Shown: piece after piece, positions 1 through 5,889 of the stretch
Layout of the letters: every line of letters begins with the position of its first letter
Numbering within the stretch: position 1 is the first letter of the stretch
Source: Planctomycetota bacterium
GTDB taxonomy: Bacteria; Planctomycetota; Phycisphaerae; UBA1845; PWPN01
Assembly (NCBI GenBank): GCA_020346805.1
Contig: CP070790.1
Location: forward strand, 232,116-239,179
Length of the DNA: 7,064 nt
Direction of reading: 5' to 3'
Position numbers and translations under genes: made by a program
The notes under the pieces: generated by a model
What the model was told of the DNA's origin: nothing
Database searches by the model: none
The model's input: only the letters and a program-made list of their open reading frames with translations

Positions 1-300
1 GTATGGCCCGACCCTCACCGAAATGGGCGGCAAGCATATAGGCGACCAGGACGGCGACGGAATCTTCGATGGGGTGCTGCGCGGCGGACAGATAGCCGTC
101 GGCCGTCCATGCAAGAACCCAGCGCCGACTCCTCACGTCGACCCGGATGTCGTCCCCGTCAGGGCCACTGTTGGCACTCCGACAGTCTCCACGCCAACCG
201 AATCAGGCCCGCCCGACAGCGGCGCGCCTGGGACAGCAGCCCCCAACGAGACGGAGACTCCCGACACCGGAGCACCGGCACGGAGCAGTACCATCGGTCG
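1..300. other. GC-rich segment unlike the rest of the window; possible foreign DNA or assembly join
   Basis: By hand count this segment is about 67% GC, against roughly 25-57% in the 60-base blocks just after it. Two incompatible protein-like readings exist. On the plus strand a frame open from position 2 gives GDQDGDGIFDG, resembling a thrombospondin type 3 or other calcium-binding Asp-rich repeat, followed by a Pro/Thr-rich linker-like stretch to about 300. On the minus strand a frame open from about 202 down to the window edge, with a possible GTG at 136, gives a plausible globular stretch including HPIEDSVAVLVAYMLAAHFG. Third-position GC is about 75% in both frames over 1-160, so it does not decide between them. 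The resemblance of the adjacent glycosyltransferase gene to its family stops where this segment begins. I cannot assign a gene here with confidence. Confidence 0.5.
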
Positions 301-620
301 CAGCGCCGACAAAAGGTTTCGAAGTAGTCGGCGGCGGTCAGTCTTTCGGGAATTCGGTAGCCAAGCCACCGGCCCGCCCAAACGACACTCATTCCATCGG
401 CATATAACAGATCACTGGTGGCCAAAATTTTATAAAAATCCGGATTATCCATACTGATATTAAAAGTATGTGAATTAAGATAGTGTACGCGGGTCCGAAT
501 ACGTTTTTGGGCCCGCCCGATTAATGTCTCGATCAGTTGCTTCTGATCAATAGGTCGAATGGGCAGCCCGCAAATATTTATCGGAGCGGGCAGGTCAAAT
601 TGTGTTGGCAACTGAATCAC
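159..620 (-). CDS. WecG/TagA/CpsF-family glycosyltransferase, N-terminal part only (3' end broken)
   Basis: Family members transfer a sugar (N-acetylmannosamine, N-acetylmannosaminuronate or similar) from a UDP-sugar to a polyprenyl-diphosphate-linked acceptor at the cytoplasmic membrane, in teichoic acid, enterobacterial common antigen or exopolysaccharide synthesis. Residues 44-107 carry the family pattern: VHYLNSHTFN (45-54), then LLYADGMSVVWAGRWLG (71-87) and PERLTAADYFETFCRRC (91-107). The conserved Asp proposed as catalytic in TagA lies in the ADG motif (residues 74-76). After about Cys107 (position 300) the reading changes to Arg/Cys/Trp-rich sequence and stops at residue 153. The expected Leu-Gly-Gly-x-Pro-Gly region and the rest of a roughly 240-residue enzyme are missing, so the product is probably inactive, or the sequence is misjoined here. 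The start is GTG at 620, chosen because AGGAG lies 8 nt upstream and because the gene overlaps the upstream GT4 gene by 26 nt, suggesting translational coupling. Confidence 0.75.
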   Translation of the reverse strand: MIQLPTQFDLPAPINICGLPIRPIDQKQLIETLIGRAQKRIRTRVHYLNSHTFNISMDNPDFYKILATSDLLYADGMSVVWAGRWLGYRIPERLTAADYFETFCRRCDRWYCSVPVLRCRESPSRWGLLSQARRCRAGLIRLAWRLSECQQWP

Positions 621-1827
621 CCAAGTTGCTCCTGGTTATTAGAGAATTCTTTTTACTGGTCCGGTCCCGATACAGACGTTCATACAAGGTTTCGTATTTT
701 TGGGCGACAACATCGACGGAAAAGCGTTTTTCCGCCCAGCTACGACCATCACGAGCCAGACGGTTGCGCAAAGATTCGTCGGATAAACAACGTACAATTG
801 CCGATGCCATTGAATCGGCGTCATTGGGGGGTACGAGAAGCCCGCTATGGTTGTGTTCGACGGCTTCGACCGATCCACCTACGGCAGTTGCGATTACCGG
901 CTTTTCAGCGGCGTATGCTTCGAGTATTGCGATAGGCATGCCTTCCATTAACGAGGGTAGGACGAATAGGTCGGCTGCAGCCAGTATTTTGTCAATATTT
1001 TTCTGAAATCCCGGTAAGTGTACTACCTGATCCAAACCGGCAGTACGGATCTGGGTTCGCAGATTATTTTCCATAGGCCCATTTCCCGCTACGGCAAAGT
1101 GGACGGAGGGCATTTGGCGGTGTACGACCGCAGCGGCCTGAACAAGGACGTTGATTCCTTTCTCGTAACTCAAGCGGGCGATGGTAAGTACCAAGGGAAC
1201 GGACTCGGGTATTTGTAATTGTTGGCGAATGCTTTTTTGAGCCGAGTTATCGGATAAGTTATGCTTGAATGTTATTCCAGTGTGAATCGCGGTTACACGA
1301 TTGGGGGGCCAATGGAGGTGTTTGATCATATCGTTGCGTACCGCGTTACTGACCGCAAGGGCATCGGTGGCAGATAATCTGCAAATTAAGTCGAGTAGTT
1401 TATCAGTTTTCCTGGTCTTTTCTCGTCGATATGGTCCGATGGCACAGCCAGTTGTGAGGATGGTTGGCACCCCGGCCAATCTTGCAGCAAATGCCCCATA
1501 AAGATCAGCCCTTAGCAGATAGGTATGCACGATATGCGGAGCAAAATTACGTATCAGGCGGTATGCCCTCAGTAGTGTCCTTGGGCTGATTTGGTGGGGA
1601 GAGTCCAGGTTGAAGGTAGGTATGCCAAGTTGTGTGAACTTCTGCATCATTTCCCCGCCCCCATATATGCAGGCGATGGCCGGTTTAAACTGCTCTCTAT
1701 CCAAATGGCTAATCAGTCGGTATAGCAATTTGGTATCTGTTTTGATTTCAAACGTCGAGACCAGGTATAGTATTCTTATAGCCTGGCCTTGAAAGCCAGA
1801 ATGCACTTTGTTTTGTTGGTTACACAT
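595..1827 (-). CDS. GT4-family glycosyltransferase (GT-B fold)
   Basis: This 410-residue protein is a retaining, nucleotide-sugar-dependent glycosyltransferase, most likely building a lipid-linked surface polysaccharide on the cytoplasmic face of the inner membrane. The N-terminal acceptor domain starts at about residue 17 (IRILYLVSTFEI) and includes HTYLLRADLYGAFAARLAGV (101-120), typical of GT4. The C-terminal nucleotide-sugar domain has LTIARLSYEKG (214-224; the Arg and Lys are the usual diphosphate-binding pair), VAGNGP (246-251), and the EX7E signature EGMPIAILE (295-303), followed by VIATAVGGSVEAV. The length is normal for a complete enzyme. The ATG at 1827 gives a 16-residue extension before the first beta strand and has no clear Shine-Dalgarno sequence, so the start is less certain than the rest. 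The 3' end overlaps the TagA/WecG-like gene by 26 nt, indicating one operon. The donor and acceptor sugars cannot be read from the sequence. Confidence 0.92.
   Translation of the reverse strand: MCNQQNKVHSGFQGQAIRILYLVSTFEIKTDTKLLYRLISHLDREQFKPAIACIYGGGEMMQKFTQLGIPTFNLDSPHQISPRTLLRAYRLIRNFAPHIVHTYLLRADLYGAFAARLAGVPTILTTGCAIGPYRREKTRKTDKLLDLICRLSATDALAVSNAVRNDMIKHLHWPPNRVTAIHTGITFKHNLSDNSAQKSIRQQLQIPESVPLVLTIARLSYEKGINVLVQAAAVVHRQMPSVHFAVAGNGPMENNLRTQIRTAGLDQVVHLPGFQKNIDKILAAADLFVLPSLMEGMPIAILEAYAAEKPVIATAVGGSVEAVEHNHSGLLVPPNDADSMASAIVRCLSDESLRNRLARDGRSWAEKRFSVDVVAQKYETLYERLYRDRTSKKNSLITRSNLGDSVANTI
629..633 (-). promoter_or_regulatory. Shine-Dalgarno site for the TagA-like gene
   Basis: The minus strand reads AGGAG here, 8 nt before the GTG at 620 and inside the end of the GT4 coding region. 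It supports the GTG start and shows that the host uses canonical Shine-Dalgarno signals for at least some genes. Confidence 0.7.
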
Positions 1828-1863
1828 AGATAATTTTACGAAACGAAAGCCCCCCAGACAAAT

Positions 1864-1877
1864 GGTGATTAATCACC
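1864..1877. repeat. Perfect 14-bp palindrome GGTGATTAATCACC, operator-like
   Basis: The sequence GGTGATTAATCACC equals its own reverse complement with no spacer. It ends 37 bp before the GT4 start codon on the minus strand and has no poly-T tail on either side, so it reads as a dimeric-regulator binding site rather than a terminator. Which regulator would bind it is unknown. Confidence 0.5.
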
Positions 1878-1929
1878 TGTAGACAGTAGTCGGTTGTTTT
1901 GAGGTTAGCAATTGGCTATTCCTCAACGT

Positions 1930-1960
1930 ATCATACACGAATGTATTTTCAGCTTCCCAA
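1930..1960 (-). promoter_or_regulatory. Weak candidate sigma70-type promoter for the glycosyltransferase operon
   Basis: On the minus strand TTGGGA (1960-1955) is followed after 19 bp by TATGAT (1935-1930), which matches TATAAT at five of six positions. Transcription would start at about 1922, leaving a leader of roughly 95 nt that includes the 14-bp palindrome. The spacer is longer than ideal and the -35 match is poor, so this is only a suggestion. Confidence 0.22.
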
Positions 1961-2053
1961 TGTGCGGTTATTATGGGACAGCTTAATATATAGAGTAGAT
2001 TATTTATCTAGTAACAATCAAGATGTTTTTATACAGTAATATTGCAATCTAAC

Positions 2054-2096
2054 ATGTCATATGGACATAAGTCCGGTAAGATATATGCTTTATATC
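2054..2096. repeat. Cluster of three short inverted repeats upstream of the adenosyltransferase gene
   Basis: Within 43 bp there are ATGTC/GACAT (2054-2058 and 2064-2068, 5-nt loop), GGAC/GTCC (2063-2066 and 2071-2074, 4-nt loop, overlapping the first) and GATATA/TATATC (2080-2085 and 2091-2096, 5-nt loop). The first two are mutually exclusive folds. They could be regulator sites or leader RNA structure, but in AT-rich DNA short stems like these can arise by chance. Confidence 0.25.
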
Positions 2097-2118
2097 AAGA
2101 GGACATTTAACACAGAAT

Positions 2119-2122
2119 AAGG
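2119..2122 (+). promoter_or_regulatory. Ribosome binding site of the adenosyltransferase gene
   Basis: AAGG lies 6 nt before the ATG at 2129, within an A-rich stretch. It supports this start codon, which also places the first family motif (YTKDGNGG) at residues 4-11 as expected. Confidence 0.5.
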
Positions 2123-2128
2123 TAAAAA

Positions 2129-2659
2129 ATGAGTTACTACACAAAAGACGGTAACGGGGGGGAGACATCTCTCTTCAATGGTATCCGCGTCCCAAAGGAC
2201 GATCCGCGGATAATTACCTTGGGTGATCTGGATGAGTTACATTCGTTTTTGGGTTGGTGCCGATGTATTTGCGATTCAAGGTTGCTTGCTTCGCGCATAG
2301 AGAGAATCCAACATGATTTGTATTTATTGTGTTCGGAACTTGCTAGGCCAGCAGGAGCCGAGGATACGTACTCTTTTCCAACCGTCAACCGGGAGCATTG
2401 TTCACAATTGGAAACCTGGATCGATGAGGCCAGTGAGATTACCGGACCGATCAATAAATTCGTTATTCCAGGGGGGACGGAATTGGCAAGCCGATTACAT
2501 ATAGCCCGGACTTGCTGTCGAAGAGCCGAGCGCTCGGTTGTTGCACTTTCCCGATCAGTAAAGGTACGTGCTGAAGTATTCATTTATCTTAATCGACTCA
2601 GTGATTTGTTATTTGGGTGGTCGTGTCAGGTAAACCGTGAGGGCGGAGTGTTGGATTAG
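2129..2659 (+). CDS. PduO-type ATP:cob(I)alamin adenosyltransferase
   Basis: The enzyme transfers the adenosyl group of ATP to cob(I)alamin, making adenosylcobalamin in the cytoplasm. The PduO (MMAB-like) family forms trimers of five-helix bundles. The 176 residues cover the family from end to end. The N-terminal ATP-binding motif is TKDGNGGETSLFNG (5-18), followed by RVPKDD (20-25) and LGDLDELHSFLG (31-42). The helix with the basic signature is PGGTELASRLHIARTCCRRA (114-133), continuing ERSV, and the C-terminal YLNRLSDLLF (153-162) completes the pattern. No key motif is missing. The length is at the short end of normal because there is no C-terminal extension. It is the first gene of the plus-strand group, 30 nt before the O-antigen-ligase gene. 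Nothing else in the window concerns corrinoids, so the partner mutase or other B12 enzyme must lie elsewhere. Confidence 0.93.
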   Translation: MSYYTKDGNGGETSLFNGIRVPKDDPRIITLGDLDELHSFLGWCRCICDSRLLASRIERIQHDLYLLCSELARPAGAEDTYSFPTVNREHCSQLETWIDEASEITGPINKFVIPGGTELASRLHIARTCCRRAERSVVALSRSVKVRAEVFIYLNRLSDLLFGWSCQVNREGGVLD

Positions 2660-2689
2660 GTGTGAGCTGATGTAACAGGTATTATCCGA

Positions 2690-5600
2690 ATGCATTCAAA
2701 CATATCTTCAACATTGGATGATACTATGGGAAGCGATTTTGAATCCGAACGAAATGTTCTAACCACTCTGGAACGAGTGATGATCGCCATTGTTGCGGTA
2801 ACACTGGTATCCAGTTGCCTGTTGATCAGCTCGGTAGAGGGAATGGAAGCCGGCCATCAACCTTGGAAGCCAGGTTCGATTCTGAGGATCATTACTGAGC
2901 TAATGTCCTTTAACTACAATTATCCGACGCCACGAGGAGTCGAGATTAAATGGCTTATCCAGGGTCTGGGTGCAGCGGCGGCATTGTTGGCTGGGGCGGT
3001 GGCGTGGTATTTACGAGTCAGAGGTCAAGAGCAGGAATTGTCATTAAGTTCCGGCAAGTCTTACTTCGGTCAGACCGGCGAGGTTAAAAGGTTGGGGATT
3101 GATTTTTCTGCGGCGAAGGCCGCCCAGTTAACATTAGTCTTATTTGCTTTGTGGTCGTTGCTCAGTGTCCTTTGGTCTCCTTGGCCGACGGCAGCCTTTG
3201 GTGAAGGATTGCGTCAGCTTATGGTAACGGTTTGGGCAGTAGTTCTAGGTAGGACGTTGGGGCGGAAGGGGGCACGGGGGGCAGCCGGAACCATGCTTAT
3301 TGTGCTGGTGATTACCGCAATACTGGGTATATGGTATTATTACGAGCGTAATCCATATCAAAGACTTAAATTTCCGATCGGCAATCCTATATTTCTGGCT
3401 GCTTGTCTATTACCAGGACTTATGTTGGCTTTTTGTACGCTAATTGGTGCGGTTCAAGGTATGTTTAGTTCGGTTGGCGGGTGGGGATTGCCTGCCGATC
3501 CGCTTCGGCCGAGACCTAAAGGTGTGTGGTATTCCTGGTGGTTGATAATTGGGGCAGCTGTTGCTTTGATGATATTGCTGTGGGCGTTCAAGCTCTCCTA
3601 TTCACGGGGTCCGTTGGTTGGTCTGGCGGCGGGTTTGGCGGTAGCGATTTATTTTGTTTTGCCCAAGCGATACCGATTGTTTTTTGGGGCGGTCATAGTT
3701 TTAGTTTTGGTGGCGGGCGGTTTTTGGTTTATGTCCCAGTTGTCACAGATGGAGGGTGGACGGGGGGCGACGATACGATTGCGTTTTCATAGCATGCGTT
3801 ATGAAGGCAAGCTTTTTTTGGAGAGCCCGGTGGTTGGTAAAGGTCAGGGCAGCTATATGTTATTAGCCCAGGAAATGTCATTGGCTGATGCGGAAAAGGA
3901 TCCTATTGCCTTTCCTTCCGAACTGCTGGGGCATGCCCATAACGAATGGCTAGAGATTTTGGCCGATCTGGGAGCGATAGGTTTTGCATTGATGGTTGTT
4001 GTATTGTGTATGACCTTCTGGGCGGGAACGGTTGGTTTGCGTCGGATAAGGAATCCTGCCGAACGGTTTTGTTTAATAGGTATGCTGTCGGCTTTTATAG
4101 CCCTCATAGTAGAAGAGTGTACCGACGTGGCCTTGCGTATGCCGGGATTGCCAGTGGTTTTTTATGCATTGATAGGATTTATCTGGGGCATGTCGGAAGA
4201 ATCGAATTCACCTCAGTCGCGTGTAACACGTCCCCCCGGTCGGGTTACACGTATAGCGGGGCTTATTGGGGCGTTTATAACCGTTGGGGGGATAGTCACG
4301 GTGGTGTCGCGTGACTGGGAAGGGGCGCTGGCTAGTTACGCCATTTTCACCCATGCCGATAAACGCCAATGGGATGAAGCGCTTAGCAAGTCGGATATCG
4401 CTACGACTGGAAGATTGTCTGTTACGGAACGTGTGACAGCATCTTTTCAAGGGATTCAGGTTTCATATGAGGCGGGAGCCTATCGACTTGACCAGATGCG
4501 GGAGACGCTCAAACGGCTTTCCGATCCACAAACCAACCGATTGCGGATTCTCCAGATAGTGCAGGAGGATGCAAGAGAATGCCGTCGTTATTTCGATCGA
4601 TGTGAGAGGGAAGCTGAGGCCTTGTTGAGCCGAATTCCGGGACACGCTTATGTGGCGGGTATTGTGTCCGATTCTTATCTCCGTCGGCAGGAATTGGATT
4701 CGATTGAGACAAAACTCGGTTTTCGTGAACCGCCCACTTCATTTATGTTTGGGACAGACAATATATCCCAGGCGGCCAGTTGGATGGAACGGGAATATTC
4801 AGTTAATCGGTTAAATGCGGAAGTCGGTTTACGTTTATGCCGATTGTCTGTTGCGCGTCCTGTCGATTATCGGATTGATTTATTACGTATACCGTTGCGG
4901 AGCGGTCCGGTTATTAACGGTGTGGAAGCTGTTTTATCTGCGATGATGGCGGAGCCTGGTTTTGAGGAGGTTATGAACGGATTGTTGGCCAAAGCTGAGG
5001 GGACGTTGAACGCTCCGGATGACATATCATGGAAAGATAATTTGGAGGTTTACGATCCTTATGCTCCGGAGACGTTTCGTCTGGCGGCGGTGGCGTATAA
5101 GTTGAACCGACAATTCGATAGGGCCTCTTTGTTAGCGGGTAAGGCGGCGGAGCTTTCCGTGCGAATCGGCAGTCGTTTTCCTTTGGCGGTCTCTCATGCC
5201 CGTATCGAACAGGCTCGTTACCTTTTGTTATCCCGGCCGGATAAAACGGAGTTTGCAGTAGAGGCCTGTCGACAAGCGATTGATGCCTGGCCGCAGTTCG
5301 GGGATCGTGATAGGCAATTGGAGATGTTACGTAAAGAATTATCGTTATATCTTCTTGCTGCCGACGATGAGGCCGGTGCCCGTTCGGAAATTGAGTTAGT
5401 GGTTGGTAAGGATTCACCTAAACAGGTACAACACAACATAGGATATGGTTACTTGGAGTTATGTAAGCGATTTATGATTTTTCCACCCGACAGCCGTCCG
5501 AGTGTTTTTCAGCGCTGGTTGCAACGTAGTCTGGAATTAGTGCCTTATTTTTCCAATGCCAGATTAGTAGCGATTCAGATTGCGTTGGAAAAGGGGGATG

Positions 5601-5818
5601 ATTCAGCGGCCCAAGAGCATCTTTCCATACTGGAAGAGATTCTCGAGGATCCTCAGCAGATGTGGGCTGCTATGCAATCGTTGTTGTCGATGTTTGAAAG
5701 TAATGAATTTTTACGAGCATACGCCAACGATTTTATACGTCGCCATACGGTTACAACACAACCCAGCGGTGAAACGCCGACTTCCTTCCCTGTAATTCCA
5801 GGTATTCTGCCAGGATGA
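2690..5818 (+). CDS. O-antigen ligase/polymerase-type (Wzy_C) membrane protein with large soluble C-terminal helical domain
   Basis: This 1042-residue protein has two parts. The first roughly 540 residues are polytopic, with about 13 hydrophobic segments by eye, for example 28-49, 86-108, 200-217, 231-255, 281-299, 304-324, 330-348, 427-447, 457-476 and 521-540. The Wzy_C/WaaL signature is present: SYSRGPLVGL (303-312), the FLESPVVGKGQGSY stretch (376-389), then HAHNEWLEILADLGAIG (415-431). The last fits the H[N/S/Q]-x9-G-x-x-G pattern of O-antigen ligases, with His417 as the likely catalytic residue. Such enzymes join or polymerise polyprenyl-diphosphate-linked glycans on the outer face of the inner membrane. 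Residues 541-1042 are soluble, rich in amphipathic helices and TPR-like (for example 790-825 and 955-985), probably periplasmic, ending in a Pro/Thr-rich tail. The ATG at 2690 has only a weak upstream AGG; Met13 is an alternative. Whether it acts as ligase, polymerase or protein O-glycosyltransferase cannot be decided. Confidence 0.88.
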   Translation: MHSNISSTLDDTMGSDFESERNVLTTLERVMIAIVAVTLVSSCLLISSVEGMEAGHQPWKPGSILRIITELMSFNYNYPTPRGVEIKWLIQGLGAAAALLAGAVAWYLRVRGQEQELSLSSGKSYFGQTGEVKRLGIDFSAAKAAQLTLVLFALWSLLSVLWSPWPTAAFGEGLRQLMVTVWAVVLGRTLGRKGARGAAGTMLIVLVITAILGIWYYYERNPYQRLKFPIGNPIFLAACLLPGLMLAFCTLIGAVQGMFSSVGGWGLPADPLRPRPKGVWYSWWLIIGAAVALMILLWAFKLSYSRGPLVGLAAGLAVAIYFVLPKRYRLFFGAVIVLVLVAGGFWFMSQLSQMEGGRGATIRLRFHSMRYEGKLFLESPVVGKGQGSYMLLAQEMSLADAEKDPIAFPSELLGHAHNEWLEILADLGAIGFALMVVVLCMTFWAGTVGLRRIRNPAERFCLIGMLSAFIALIVEECTDVALRMPGLPVVFYALIGFIWGMSEESNSPQSRVTRPPGRVTRIAGLIGAFITVGGIVTVVSRDWEGALASYAIFTHADKRQWDEALSKSDIATTGRLSVTERVTASFQGIQVSYEAGAYRLDQMRETLKRLSDPQTNRLRILQIVQEDARECRRYFDRCEREAEALLSRIPGHAYVAGIVSDSYLRRQELDSIETKLGFREPPTSFMFGTDNISQAASWMEREYSVNRLNAEVGLRLCRLSVARPVDYRIDLLRIPLRSGPVINGVEAVLSAMMAEPGFEEVMNGLLAKAEGTLNAPDDISWKDNLEVYDPYAPETFRLAAVAYKLNRQFDRASLLAGKAAELSVRIGSRFPLAVSHARIEQARYLLLSRPDKTEFAVEACRQAIDAWPQFGDRDRQLEMLRKELSLYLLAADDEAGARSEIELVVGKDSPKQVQHNIGYGYLELCKRFMIFPPDSRPSVFQRWLQRSLELVPYFSNARLVAIQIALEKGDDSAAQEHLSILEEILEDPQQMWAAMQSLLSMFESNEFLRAYANDFIRRHTVTTQPSGETPTSFPVIPGILPG

Positions 5819-5889
5819 AGTTTGTGATGATATTATTGTCTCACGAGTTTCCTTGAGGATTACTGTAATAATCGGTATCGTCATCATTT
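5819..5889 (+). other. Short intergenic gap with an inverted repeat before murJ
   Basis: The 71-nt gap has no terminator-like GC-rich hairpin with a T-run, so read-through from the ligase gene into the flippase gene is likely. ATTAC/GTAAT (5859-5863 and 5865-5869) form an inverted repeat around a single base. GAGG at 5855-5858 is about 31 nt before the ATG, too far to serve as its Shine-Dalgarno site. Confidence 0.4.

Larger units (their letters stand above)
1828..2128. other. Divergent AT-rich intergenic region between the two operons
   Basis: This 301-base region separates the start of the minus-strand glycosyltransferase operon from the start of the plus-strand adenosyltransferase gene, so both promoters should lie here. 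It is clearly AT-richer than the flanking genes and holds no open frame that I would call a gene. It contains a 14-bp perfect palindrome, a weak minus-strand promoter candidate and three short inverted repeats near the plus-strand gene, listed separately. No tRNA, rho-independent terminator or cobalamin riboswitch box is visible. Confidence 0.8.

Noticed and set aside
133..381. Minus-strand open frame as the frameshifted continuation of the TagA-like enzyme
   Set aside because: The translated sequence is Val/Gly/Ser/Pro-rich and lacks the expected family motifs, so a simple frameshift does not restore homology.
1828..2128. Cobalamin riboswitch upstream of the adenosyltransferase gene
   Set aside because: No B12-box-like GCCACTG core and no extended stem structure could be found in the 301-base region.
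2137..2583. 148-codon minus-strand open frame opposite the adenosyltransferase gene
   Set aside because: It lies wholly within a gene with clear family motifs, has no recognisable motif or ribosome binding site, and reads as an antisense shadow.
4971..5417. 148-codon minus-strand open frame opposite the ligase-like gene
   Set aside because: It is rich in Pro, Arg and His, as antisense frames often are, and the plus-strand frame continues through it with plausible protein sequence.
5858..5873. Terminator between the ligase-like gene and murJ
   Set aside because: The GATTA/TAATC stem is only 5 bp, AT-rich and lacks a T-run, so it is too weak for a rho-independent terminator.
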